Source of the DNA: Vulcanimicrobiota bacterium
GTDB lineage: Bacteria; Vulcanimicrobiota; Vulcanimicrobiia; Vulcanimicrobiales; Vulcanimicrobiaceae
Reading direction: 5' to 3'
Length of the DNA: 64,000 nucleotides
Assembly (NCBI GenBank): GCA_027452165.1
Contig: DAIDGX010000003.1
Span: 62,001-126,000 of the forward strand
Both the position numbers and the translations under genes were made by a program. Shown one piece after another: positions 9,648 to 22,663 of the stretch. The notes beneath the pieces are model-generated. The model was given only the letters and a program-made list of their open reading frames with translations, was not told the DNA's origin and ran no database searches. Positions within the stretch are counted from its first letter, which is position 1. Every line of letters starts with the position of its first letter.

Positions 9648-11798
9648 CTATGAGCCGGTGCGCTCGAGTTGAAAGAAGCTCTGGGCGAAGAGGTCGGCGG
9701 GCAGCGGGTGCCCGAGCGCGTACCCTTGCGCGAAAGTACACCCCGTCTCTTGCATCACGTGCAACTGCATGAGGTTCTCGACGCCTTCGGCGACGATATC
9801 CATGCCGAGCTCCGTTCCCAATCGCACCACCGTCGCGGCGACGGCGCGCGCCTTCACATCCACCTCGCTGCGGTTGACGAAGGAACGATCGATCTTTAAG
9901 AAGGTCGCCGGCACGTCGCGCACGCGGCCCAGAGATGAGCCCCCGGTGCCGAAGTCGTCGATTGCGCTAGCGACACCGATCTCACGCAATTCGGCGGCCA
10001 GTTGCGCGACGTCGCGCTCGTCGCTTGCGACGATACGCTCGTTAATCTCCACCACCAGCGCGTTCGCCGGAACGTTCAACCGCTCAAGCAACTTGGCGAT
10101 GCGCAGCGAACAGCCGCGCCCGAGCGCTTGGCGCGTGAACAGATTGACCCACACGTGAAACTCCGGAACGTTGGCGCGCCACTGCATTGCCTGCCTCAAA
10201 CAGCGTTCCATCATCGTCCAGCCAACCTGTTCCCCGAGCGAGAGGCGTTCCAGGAGATCGATGAAATCCGCCGGCGCCAGCAGTCCACGCTCGGGATGAT
10301 TCCACCGCAAGAGCGCCTCGGCGCCCACCACGACCCAGCGGCGCGTCAGCGGATCGTAGCGATGGATCGGCTGGTAGAACGGCACGAGCTCGTCGAGTTC
10401 GACCGCACGATAGAGTTCGGTCACGAGCGATGCGGTATTCGAATGCTGAAGCTCGGGTGAATAGACGGCGGATCGCGTCGGGGAGAGCTTGGCCTGCTGC
10501 AGCGCGGCATCCACCTTACGCAGCATCTCATCGGCCGACCCGGCCCGAATCGTGCGCACGGCTCCGAGCGCTGACGAGACGAACACGTGAGCATCGTCCA
10601 CATCGAACGGCGCATCGAAAAATCCGCGCAATTCGGTCATCAGCGCGTGCGGGCTACGATCGTCCACCACCGCAACGGCGAACTCGTCCGCTCCCACGCG
10701 CGCAACCATGTGCGAGAAGGGGAACGTCGTGCGCATACGCAGCGCGATCTGTTGCAGGACACGATCCGTCGCGGCGCGCCCGATGCCCTGATTGAGCACG
10801 GTCAAGTCGTCAACAGCAACGATCACGAACACGACCGGGTCGTTCTGATGATCTTCGAGCCAGGCAACCAAGCGTTCGCGATTTGGAAGGCCGGTCAGGT
10901 CATCGACGTATGCACGGCGTGAGAGCGTCGCGTGCAACTGCCAGCGCTCGTAGGTGAGCCCGGCAAGCAAGAGCGCCATCAGTGACGAGGAGACCAAAAA
11001 GCCCTCGGACTCGATGAGGATATCGCCCGGCAGGTGCAAGACGGCATGCACGGCCGCCGCGCTCAGGTACGCCGTTAACGTGCCAAGCGCCGCCCCCCGA
11101 AATCCGAGCCGAATCGAAAGCCACGACATCGCCACGAACGAGAGATCGAGAATCGGCTCGTGCGTGACGCTCGCGAGGATGGTTCCTCCGACCACGAATG
11201 CGGCCGTCGCGGCGACCGAGAGCCCCACCTCACCACGCGAGGGTTCGACATGCTCCGGGGGCACGATGTAGCTGTTCCACCCGATGAACGCGATCGCCAT
11301 AGGGACGAGCGCGATGACCGAGGTTACGTCCCCGAGAAAAAAATGCAAGAACTGGAGCGGCGTATGCTCCGGCGCGACGCGCCCCATGATGACAAAAACG
11401 GTCGTCGCGGAGAGCGCGAAGAGAGCCGATGCAACGACGCCGACAAAGGCGCAAAACACGATGACGTCGCGAAGGGTGCGCATGGGGAGATCGATGCGCT
11501 GGCCGGTGCGCACGTACCGCACCGCGAGCCCGAAGATGAGGCCGAGCAGCGCTTGGATCACCGCCGTCGTAGCGAGGCTGGTTAGCGACGAGTGTTCGAA
11601 GGCAAGTTGATCGAGCACCGCCACACAGGGAATCAGCGGCCACCACCCCCAGCCGAGTAGCAACAGCGCGACGATATCGACGGCAAGCGCGGGATAGAGC
11701 GGCTCGGCGCCCGGCACGTTGTAGATCAGCGCGGCGACATGGGTTGCGGCACCCCAGACCAGCGCAAAGAGAGCGACGCGCAACGCCGTTTGACGCAT
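9648..11798 (-). CDS. MASE1-like membrane protein with degenerate GGDEF and EAL domains
   Basis: Protein of 716 aa. About 8-9 N-terminal membrane helices resemble the MASE1 sensor. A GGDEF domain (~300-450) has a canonical DDLTGLPNR entry but the signature reads VGADEF (10672-10700 region), with the second glycine replaced and the GHxxGD segment eroded, so cyclase activity is doubtful. The EAL domain looks intact: AEALLRW, the Asn in VNLF, EINE, DDFGTGGSSL, LKIDRSFV and AEGVE. The likely net function is c-di-GMP hydrolysis at the inner membrane. The start is ATG 11798 behind AAGGA; an upstream ATG at 11828 is weaker. It shares cell biology with the PilZ and flagellar genes at 59.7-63.5 kb. 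Confidence 0.88.
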   Translation of the reverse strand: MRQTALRVALFALVWGAATHVAALIYNVPGAEPLYPALAVDIVALLLLGWGWWPLIPCVAVLDQLAFEHSSLTSLATTAVIQALLGLIFGLAVRYVRTGQRIDLPMRTLRDVIVFCAFVGVVASALFALSATTVFVIMGRVAPEHTPLQFLHFFLGDVTSVIALVPMAIAFIGWNSYIVPPEHVEPSRGEVGLSVAATAAFVVGGTILASVTHEPILDLSFVAMSWLSIRLGFRGAALGTLTAYLSAAAVHAVLHLPGDILIESEGFLVSSSLMALLLAGLTYERWQLHATLSRRAYVDDLTGLPNRERLVAWLEDHQNDPVVFVIVAVDDLTVLNQGIGRAATDRVLQQIALRMRTTFPFSHMVARVGADEFAVAVVDDRSPHALMTELRGFFDAPFDVDDAHVFVSSALGAVRTIRAGSADEMLRKVDAALQQAKLSPTRSAVYSPELQHSNTASLVTELYRAVELDELVPFYQPIHRYDPLTRRWVVVGAEALLRWNHPERGLLAPADFIDLLERLSLGEQVGWTMMERCLRQAMQWRANVPEFHVWVNLFTRQALGRGCSLRIAKLLERLNVPANALVVEINERIVASDERDVAQLAAELREIGVASAIDDFGTGGSSLGRVRDVPATFLKIDRSFVNRSEVDVKARAVAATVVRLGTELGMDIVAEGVENLMQLHVMQETGCTFAQGYALGHPLPADLFAQSFFQLERTGS

Positions 11799-11885
11799 CC
11801 CTGCTTCCTTCGAGCGGCCCAAAGTCATGCATGGAGGCTCTTCACCTGCTGCTGCCGGGCATTCCTGTCTTGCACGCGACGCTCG

Positions 11886-11927
11886 AAAAAGGAAGCGGGG
11901 ACCGAGGCATTACGCCTGGTCCCCGCT
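11886..11927 (-). terminator. Intrinsic terminator of rpoB
   Basis: On the minus strand a 10-bp stem AGCGGGGACC/GGTCCCCGCT (11894-11927), extended by an inner AGGC/GCCT pair, is followed by TCCTTTTT. It lies about 25 bp after the rpoB stop codon, so rpoB is very likely transcribed alone and not with any downstream gene. Confidence 0.85.
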
Positions 11928-11951
11928 CGCGTGTGGATGGATGGCCGAGTT

Positions 11952-15836
<3,885 letters not shown>

Positions 15837-15981
15837 TCTTCTCTCTTTGTGACTTGTTACGGTGAAGCGCGCTTACCCAAAGACCGCGACACGCAAAAGA
15901 GGCCGAGTGCGTCCGAACTGACGGACGACGCTCGCCCTACTTTATATAATGCGGCTTATACGCCTCGGGGCATAGATATCG

Positions 15982-16010
15982 AGTTTACACGGCGCCGCTC
16001 GGCGCGTCAA
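15982..16010 (-). promoter_or_regulatory. Sigma70-type promoter for rpoB
   Basis: On the minus strand, TTGACG (16005-16010) and TAAACT (15982-15987) are separated by 17 nt. The expected leader is about 140 nt. Further TATA-rich sequence at 15941-15962 could be a second start region. No rplJ/rplL genes precede rpoB here. Confidence 0.72.
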
Positions 16011-16016
16011 GAAGGA

Positions 16017-16214
16017 TTAGTCTGCCAGGGCGCGTTCGCCGGCCAGGAGCAGGGTCATACCCTCCTCCGTCGCCGGGCGCAGGCGGCGCCGTGCCGCTTC
16101 GATCCATGCGCCGACCAGAAGCGCAAAGACGCCCCCCGGCAAAAATGCCGAGAGTATAAACGCAGCCGTTTGCACGCTGTAGGGATGAACGTGGTGACTT
16201 CCTAGACCGCCCAT
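16017..16214 (-). CDS. Small single-span membrane protein, unknown
   Basis: Predicted 65 aa starting MGGLGSHHVHP, with one membrane helix (~14-38, TAAFILSAFLPGGVFALLVG) and a basic, then acidic cytoplasmic tail. It occupies the slot just upstream of rpoB, where rplL would normally be, and is divergent from the Snf2 helicase. A TAAACT box at 16225-16230 lies about 10 nt before the ATG and there is no Shine-Dalgarno sequence, which suggests a nearly leaderless message. The in-frame extension to 16316 overlaps the helicase start and is less likely. It could be a chance ORF. Confidence 0.4.
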   Translation of the reverse strand: MGGLGSHHVHPYSVQTAAFILSAFLPGGVFALLVGAWIEAARRRLRPATEEGMTLLLAGERALAD

Positions 16215-16252
16215 AGTAGTGCTAAGTTTACCACGCATCCAGCCCGGCAGCG

Positions 16253-19165
16253 ATGCTTTTGTCGCTAGGGGCGGGGACGCGCGTAGCGAAGCCTCACCGC
16301 TTGCAACCTTCGTCAATTCCTCACCCCGGAGCCCGGCGCCGCGATGCAGCCGACGGCGCGGTCGATAGCTGGATCGAGAGCGTCCTCACGCAGGCCACGC
16401 GCTCGGAACCGGCCGCTCCCCGCGATCGTCTGCTCTACGTCGTCGAAGTCGCCGAGCAGTTTTACGTTCCTCGCTTCACGCTCGCCGCATACCTGGTCAC
16501 GGTCGCCAAAGACGGCGTCGGCTCGACCCGCCGGTACGACCTCGCCGGCCTCGCGACCGCAAGCGCCAAGCATGTTACCCAAATCGACCGGATCATCGGG
16601 CGGCTCGTGAACGCAAGCGGCTTGATCGGCGGGCTTGCCGGCCCCTCGCCGGTGGTCACGGCGACACTGCTGCTCGCCGCCATTCGCACCGGACGCCTGC
16701 ACTGGGGCGACGTGAACTCGGAGCCCTTGCGCTACGAACCGCTCGACGACGCGCGCTTGGCCTGGAGCACCGACGACGACGGACGCCAGCGCGTCCACGT
16801 GGCCGGTCATCCGGGTACGATCCTCCTTCCGACGATCCCGTTGTGGTACGCAGACCCGGATCTCGGTACCGCCGGGCCGCTCGAGACGCGTCTCTCGCCC
16901 GACTTCGGAGCGATGTTGGCCGGTGCGCCGTCGCTGACCGCCGATCAGGCGCGCCGCGTGTACGCAGCGCTGCGCCGCGTGGTCGCCGACGACGAACTCG
17001 GGCTGCCCGATGTCGGTGACGACGCGACGCGCCTCGAACGAGAACCCAAGCCCATGTTGCGCGTCACGGCGTCGCACGGCGCGGCGGCACTCGATCTTCG
17101 ATTCGACTACGGGGAGCGGCCGTCGTTCGACCGCGATGCGCCCGACGACCGCAATGTCGCCTTCGAGATGCAAGCACATGCGCGAATCGCCGACATTGCG
17201 GCGACCCCGCTTTCCGACGAGCGCGCCTGGCTGCGCTTCATCGCGCACACCGCGCCGCGCTTGCGGCGTGACGGTTGGACGGTCGAGATCGACGAGCGGT
17301 TCCCGTACGATGTCGTTGAGGCGCAGGACGTGTGGCGCGGCGAGATCGTCGAAGGCGCAGATCGCTGGTTCGACGTCGATCTCGGCGTGGATGTCGATGG
17401 CGAGCGCATCGCTCTGCTCCCGTTGATCATGGCCGCGCTCGCCGAGAACGGCATCGGCGACGACGAGGATCTGAGCAAGCTCGCCACGCGTGCCGAGCCG
17501 ATCTACGCGCGCCTCCCGAACGGTTCGTTCGTCGCACTTCCCGCAGCGCGCGTCGCACGCGTGCTCGCTATGCTCGCCGAGCTCTTCGGTGACAGCGCCA
17601 CCTTCGATGCAACCGGCAAGCTTCGCGTCGCGCGTTCGCACGCGGCGGCGCTTGCCGATCTCGAGCGAGGCCTTCGCATCGAGTGGCGCGGGATGGACCG
17701 GTTGCGCGCGCTGCTCGACGCGCTCACCGATCTCGATGCCGGCAGCCTGGTCGTTCCACCGACCTTCAACGCCACGCTGCGCCCCTATCAGCGCGAGGGC
17801 GTCGCATGGCTGCAAGCCCTAACCGCGAGCGGTTTCGGCGGCGTGCTCGCCGACGACATGGGCCTTGGAAAGACCGTGCAGTTTCTCGCGCACGCGGCAA
17901 TCGAACGCGCGAACGGACGGCTCGACGCACCGATCCTCATTGTCGCGCCGACGAGCGTCGCACCGAATTGGCGCGCCGAGATCGCCCGCTTCGTGCCATC
18001 GCTACGCGTGCTCTCCCTGACCGGCGCCGATCGCGCCACCCGGTTTTCATCCGTCGGTGACGCCGATATCGTCCTCACCACCTATGCGCTCTTACCGCGC
18101 GACGCCGATTTCTACCTGACGCGGCAATGGTCGATCGCGGTTCTCGACGAGGCACAGGCGATCAAAAATCCGCGCGTCAAAGCCGCTGCCGTCGCGCGCC
18201 GGCTGCATGCGCGTCAACGCATCGCCATGACCGGCACACCGATCGAGAATCATCTCGACGAACTGTGGTCGATCTTCGCCTTTGCGCAAAATGACGTTCT
18301 TGGCGACCGCGCTGCCTTTCGGCGCGTCTTTCGTACGCCGATCGAGAAGCGAGCCGATGCGCTGCGACAGAGCGCGCTCGCGACTCGGCTGCGCCCGTTC
18401 CTCCTGCGTCGCACCAAAGAACGCGTAGCGCAAGAGTTGCCTGAAAAGACCGAGATCGTGCAGCGCATCGAACTCTCCGGCGAGCAACGCGATCTCTACG
18501 AGACGATCCGCCTAGCCATGCACGAGCGCGTGCGCGCCGAAGTCGCGCGGCGCGGGCTCGCTCGCAGCCGGATCGTCGTCCTCGACGCGTTGCTCAAATT
18601 GCGCCAGGTCTGCTGTGACCCGCGCTTGCTCCGCCTTCCCGCGGCAGCCGGTGTGGTGGAATCGCATAAACTCGAGGCGTTGCTCGATATGCTCGAGAGC
18701 CTGATCGCTGACGGGAGGCGCGTTTTGCTCTTCTCGCAATTCACGTCGATGCTCGATCTGATCAAGCCCGAACTTGCGACGCGTGCAATCCCCTTCGTCG
18801 AACTACGCGGTGAAACGCGCGATCGCGAGACGCCGGTCAACCGCTTTCAGGCGCGCGAGGTTCCGCTCTTTTTGATCAGCCTCAAGGCCGGCGGCACCGG
18901 TCTGAACCTCACGGCCGCCGATACCGTGATCCACTACGATCCGTGGTGGAACCCGGCCGTCGAACGTCAGGCGACCGACCGCGCGCACCGCATCGGCCAA
19001 GAGCAGCATGTGTTCGTGTACAAGCTGATCGCCGAGGGCACGGTTGAAGAACGTATCCTGGAGTTACAGGCCCGTAAGGGCGCGCTTGCGCAGAGCTTGT
19101 TCGACGAAACGTCGAACGCGCCGCTCCGCCTCGACGTCCACGATATCGAGACGCTCTTTGCGTGA
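16253..19165 (+). CDS. Snf2/RapA-type DEAD/DEAH-box helicase (SWI2/SNF2 family ATPase)
   Basis: Protein of 970 aa, a superfamily 2 translocase. The N-terminal ~450 residues match the Snf2-associated region of bacterial homologues, but the Cys-rich SWIM zinc finger common in this family is not visible. The ATPase core has motif I DDMGLGKT (~residue 536), motif II DEAQAIKN (~632), MTGTPIENHLDELWSI, LLFSQFTSML, and motifs V/VI in GGTGLNLTAAD and QATDRAHRIGQ (~906). Such proteins remodel protein-DNA or transcription complexes; several defence systems also use them. A large nuclease-helicase follows 24 bp later on the same strand. The start ATG has a weak ribosome site, so the exact N-terminus is uncertain. 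Confidence 0.92.
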   Translation: MLLSLGAGTRVAKPHRLQPSSIPHPGARRRDAADGAVDSWIESVLTQATRSEPAAPRDRLLYVVEVAEQFYVPRFTLAAYLVTVAKDGVGSTRRYDLAGLATASAKHVTQIDRIIGRLVNASGLIGGLAGPSPVVTATLLLAAIRTGRLHWGDVNSEPLRYEPLDDARLAWSTDDDGRQRVHVAGHPGTILLPTIPLWYADPDLGTAGPLETRLSPDFGAMLAGAPSLTADQARRVYAALRRVVADDELGLPDVGDDATRLEREPKPMLRVTASHGAAALDLRFDYGERPSFDRDAPDDRNVAFEMQAHARIADIAATPLSDERAWLRFIAHTAPRLRRDGWTVEIDERFPYDVVEAQDVWRGEIVEGADRWFDVDLGVDVDGERIALLPLIMAALAENGIGDDEDLSKLATRAEPIYARLPNGSFVALPAARVARVLAMLAELFGDSATFDATGKLRVARSHAAALADLERGLRIEWRGMDRLRALLDALTDLDAGSLVVPPTFNATLRPYQREGVAWLQALTASGFGGVLADDMGLGKTVQFLAHAAIERANGRLDAPILIVAPTSVAPNWRAEIARFVPSLRVLSLTGADRATRFSSVGDADIVLTTYALLPRDADFYLTRQWSIAVLDEAQAIKNPRVKAAAVARRLHARQRIAMTGTPIENHLDELWSIFAFAQNDVLGDRAAFRRVFRTPIEKRADALRQSALATRLRPFLLRRTKERVAQELPEKTEIVQRIELSGEQRDLYETIRLAMHERVRAEVARRGLARSRIVVLDALLKLRQVCCDPRLLRLPAAAGVVESHKLEALLDMLESLIADGRRVLLFSQFTSMLDLIKPELATRAIPFVELRGETRDRETPVNRFQAREVPLFLISLKAGGTGLNLTAADTVIHYDPWWNPAVERQATDRAHRIGQEQHVFVYKLIAEGTVEERILELQARKGALAQSLFDETSNAPLRLDVHDIETLFA

Positions 19166-19189
19166 TCCCCTCGTTAAGGGATAACCATC

Positions 19190-22100
19190 ATGCAGCGCAT
19201 TGACGGATCGTGGATCTTCGCGGCAAGCGACATCAACGATTACCTTGCGTGCCGGCACCTAGCCGAGCTCGAGATCCTCGTTGCAACCGGCAAACGCCGG
19301 CGCCCCGACCAGGACGACGAACAGACCGGACTGATGCGCGAGAAAGGTGACGCCCACGAACGCGCCCATCTGGAGCGCCTGCGGCACACCCACCGCGACG
19401 GCGTCGTCGAACTCGAGCGTCCCCGTGCGACGATCGAGGCTTATCGCGCGGCGCAAGAGCGCACGCTCGATGCGATGCGCGCGGGTGTGCCGGTCATCTA
19501 TCAGGCGACATTCTTCGATGAGACGTTTCTTGGGCGGGCGGATTTTCTACGGCGCGTCGAGCGTCCGTCCACGCTCGGTGCGTGGAGTTACGAGGCCGTC
19601 GATACGAAGCTCGCACTCTCGACCAAGCCGTACTTCGTCGTGCAACTCTGCAACTACAGCGAGCATCTCGCGCGACTCCAGGGGACGATGCCTGCACGGG
19701 CGTCGATCGTGTTCGGCAACGATCGAACCCTAACGTTCGAGCTCAACGCCTATCTCGTATACTATCGCCACGTCAAGTCGCGCTTTCTCGCCTTCACTGC
19801 CGCGGCGCAACGCCTGGAGGTTCCGGCCAGCTACCCGCTGCCGTGCGAGCACTGCTCGTTCTGCCCTTGGGACGACGCCTGTCGCGCGCGGCGTATCGAC
19901 GACGATCACTTGAGCCTCGTTGCCCGCATGCGGCAGGACCAACTGGTGAAGCTCGAAGCCGCCGGCATCGACACGCTCGCAAAACTCGCCGCGACCGAGA
20001 CGCGCGCGGCTCCACCAACGCTCGCGCCGGAGAGTTTTGCGACACTGCACGCGCAGGCACGCCTGCAGTTGGAGAGCCGTGAGCGCGGGGAACCGCTCGT
20101 CGAACTGCTCGCGCACGATCCGCGCACCGGCTTCGGGCTGCTGCCCGAGCCCGCGCCGGGCGACGTGTACTTCGATATGGAAGGCGATCCGTTGTACGAG
20201 CCGCGCGGCGGGCTCGAGTATCTCTTTGGTTGCTGGCTCCCCGACGATCTGCCGCATTTTCGCAGCTTTTGGGGCCGCGACCGATGCGAAGAACGCCGTG
20301 CCTTCGAGGCGTTCATCGACTTCATCGTCGAACGCCGCCGGCGCTTCCCCAGCTTGCACGTGTATCACTATGCGCAGTACGAAAAGACCGCACTCTGCCG
20401 CCTTTCCCAGCAACACAGCACCCGCGGACGGGAACTCGACGATCTGTTGCGCGGCGAGGTCTTCGTCGATCTCTTCGCCGTGGTGCGTCAGGCGATTCGC
20501 ATCGGCGAGGATTCGTACAGCATCAAACGGCTCGAGCGCTTCTACGGACTCGAACGATCGACCGCGGTCAAGAAAGGCGACCAATCGATCGTCATGTTCG
20601 AGCGTTGGCGCATCACCGGCGATCACTCGATCCTCGACGACATCGAAGCCTACAATCGCGACGACTGCGAATCGACGGCACTGCTGCATCGCTGGCTGCT
20701 CGCCCAGCGCGAACGAGCCATCGCGACGCTCGGCATCCCCTTTGCGTTTCGCAGGCCCCCACAGCGCGAAGAGCCGTGTCACACCCCTGCGTTCGATGGA
20801 TGCGCTACATGCCAGAAGCGGGAAAAGGAGCGGCGCGAGGACGAGCGCCGCAGCGCGGCCGAGCGCGCCCTGCTCGAACGCGTCGTTCCGCCCGACGACG
20901 ACGATGCCTACGCCGCGATGGACGAAGAGGAGCGCACCCGCTACCTCCTCGCGCATCTGCTCTCCTACTACCGGCGCGAGTCGTATCCCACGTGGTGGGA
21001 GTTGTTTCGCCGCTGCGAAGAGATCGATACGCTCCAGGATCGTGATTCGAGCGCCATCGGCGGACTCGAACTCGATGAATCGATTGCTCCTTACCGGCAG
21101 GCGCGTAGCATGGTGTACAGTTATCGCTTTCCCGAACAGCGGCACAAGCTCGAACGCGGAACCGTATGGGACCCGGGAGCGCGCGCGCGCGCGGGCGAGC
21201 TCATCGATATCGACGATGACGAGCGCATCCTTCGCTTGAAGCGCACGTCCGATAGCCTCGAAGAGGCGCGCGCGATCAAGGCGCTCATTCCTCCGGGGCC
21301 GATCCCGACGCAGGCGCAGATCGCGGCGATCGCGGCGATCGCCGATGCGCACGAACGCGGCACGCTCGATCAGCAGTATCCCGCTACCGTCGATCTGCTG
21401 CGCAGGCGTCCGCCGCGCACGAACGCTCTCAGGCATCCCGGAATGCAACCGCCGGCGATCGACGCCGAAAGCGTCTCGGCCGTCGTCAGCGCGCTCGACG
21501 AGAGCTACGCGTTCATCCAAGGCCCGCCCGGCAGCGGTAAAAGCACCATCGGGTCGCAGGTGATCGCCGATCTGCTGCAGGCCGGCAAACGCGTCGCGGT
21601 GATGAGCAACGGGCACAAGCCGATCCAAAACTTGCTGCACAAAGTCGAGGCGGTGCTCCACGAGCGCGGAGCCCACGTTCGCGGGCTCTACAAGCACGGC
21701 AGCGACAATTCCCGATACGAATCCCGCCTTGCGACACCGTACATCACGTCGGTAAACGCAAACGCGCCGTTCGACGCAGACGACTATCAACTCGCGGGCG
21801 GAACCGCGTGGCTCTTCTCACGCGAGGAGCTGCGCGGACGTTTCGATTACCTCGTCATCGACGAAGCGGGTCAGGTCTCGCTTGCCGACGCGCTCGCAGC
21901 CTCGCTCTGCGCGCGCAACATCGTCTTGCTCGGCGACCCGTCACAGCTCGCGCAGGTGACGACCGGAACGCATGCGCTGCATGCGGACGATTCGGTGCTC
22001 GAACATCTCCTGGGAGCACACGAGACGGTTCCGCCCGAGCGAGGAATCTTTCTCGATCGTTCGTACCGCATGCACCCCGACATCTGCGCGTTTATCTCCG

Positions 22101-22663
22101 AGACGATGTACGAAGGCAGGCTCGCTGCCGCGCCGCAAACGGCCCTGCATCGGGTCGATTCCCCATCGTTGCGCGGGGCTGGATTACGCTTTGTTTCGAT
22201 TCCGCACGATCACAACAGCGCTGCGTCACCGCAAGAGGCCGATCGCATCGTGAGCGAGATCGCCGCGCTTCGCACCGGAACCGTCACCGATGACGACGGC
22301 ATCGCGCGTCCGCTTCTCGATCGCGACATCATCGTCGTCACCCCGTACAACGCGCAGCGGCGCTTGATTGCGCGCAAGCTGCGCGCCGCAGGGCACGATA
22401 TCGCGGTCGGTACGGTGGATAAGTTCCAAGGCCAGGAAGCCGCGGTTGTGTTCTACTCCCTTGCCACCTCGAGCGCAGCGGACGTGCCGCGCGACGTGGG
22501 CTTCCTCTTCGAATCCAATCGCATCAACGTCGCGATCTCGCGCGCACGCGCGCTCAGCGTGCTCGTGTGCAGTCCGCGACTCCTCGACGTACCGTGCCGA
22601 ACCGCTGAGGAGATGGCCCTGGTTAACCTTCTCTGCGCCTACGTGGAACGCGCTTCGCCTTAA
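19190..22663 (+). CDS. TM0106-type RecB-like nuclease fused to RNase H-fold nuclease and UPF1-like SF1 helicase
   Basis: Protein of 1157 aa with three modules. (1) A Cas4/RecB-like nuclease with active-site EAVDTKLA and four iron-sulfur cysteines: C21 and the C218/C221/C224-or-C230 group. (2) A DEDD/RNase H-fold exonuclease (YprB-like) with YFDMEGDP (~328), then HYAQYEKTAL and YNRDDCEST. (3) A superfamily 1 helicase with Walker A GPPGSGKST (~778), DEAG (~889), LLGDPSQLAQV, RSYRMHPDIC, TVDKFQGQEA and VAISRARA (~1114). It should unwind and degrade nucleic acid. The ATG follows AAGGG with 9-nt spacing and sits 24 bp after the Snf2 gene, so the two are likely one operon for repair or defence. All key residues appear present. 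Confidence 0.9.
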   Translation: MQRIDGSWIFAASDINDYLACRHLAELEILVATGKRRRPDQDDEQTGLMREKGDAHERAHLERLRHTHRDGVVELERPRATIEAYRAAQERTLDAMRAGVPVIYQATFFDETFLGRADFLRRVERPSTLGAWSYEAVDTKLALSTKPYFVVQLCNYSEHLARLQGTMPARASIVFGNDRTLTFELNAYLVYYRHVKSRFLAFTAAAQRLEVPASYPLPCEHCSFCPWDDACRARRIDDDHLSLVARMRQDQLVKLEAAGIDTLAKLAATETRAAPPTLAPESFATLHAQARLQLESRERGEPLVELLAHDPRTGFGLLPEPAPGDVYFDMEGDPLYEPRGGLEYLFGCWLPDDLPHFRSFWGRDRCEERRAFEAFIDFIVERRRRFPSLHVYHYAQYEKTALCRLSQQHSTRGRELDDLLRGEVFVDLFAVVRQAIRIGEDSYSIKRLERFYGLERSTAVKKGDQSIVMFERWRITGDHSILDDIEAYNRDDCESTALLHRWLLAQRERAIATLGIPFAFRRPPQREEPCHTPAFDGCATCQKREKERREDERRSAAERALLERVVPPDDDDAYAAMDEEERTRYLLAHLLSYYRRESYPTWWELFRRCEEIDTLQDRDSSAIGGLELDESIAPYRQARSMVYSYRFPEQRHKLERGTVWDPGARARAGELIDIDDDERILRLKRTSDSLEEARAIKALIPPGPIPTQAQIAAIAAIADAHERGTLDQQYPATVDLLRRRPPRTNALRHPGMQPPAIDAESVSAVVSALDESYAFIQGPPGSGKSTIGSQVIADLLQAGKRVAVMSNGHKPIQNLLHKVEAVLHERGAHVRGLYKHGSDNSRYESRLATPYITSVNANAPFDADDYQLAGGTAWLFSREELRGRFDYLVIDEAGQVSLADALAASLCARNIVLLGDPSQLAQVTTGTHALHADDSVLEHLLGAHETVPPERGIFLDRSYRMHPDICAFISETMYEGRLAAAPQTALHRVDSPSLRGAGLRFVSIPHDHNSAASPQEADRIVSEIAALRTGTVTDDDGIARPLLDRDIIVVTPYNAQRRLIARKLRAAGHDIAVGTVDKFQGQEAAVVFYSLATSSAADVPRDVGFLFESNRINVAISRARALSVLVCSPRLLDVPCRTAEEMALVNLLCAYVERASP

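Noticed and set aside
16313-17815. 500-codon minus-strand frame
   Set aside because: Antisense shadow of the Snf2 helicase N-terminus; Arg/Ala/Gly-rich sequence without motifs.
19730-21790. 686-codon open frame on the minus strand
   Set aside because: Antisense to the nuclease-helicase; a product of high GC, with no recognisable domain, while the plus strand encodes full helicase motifs.
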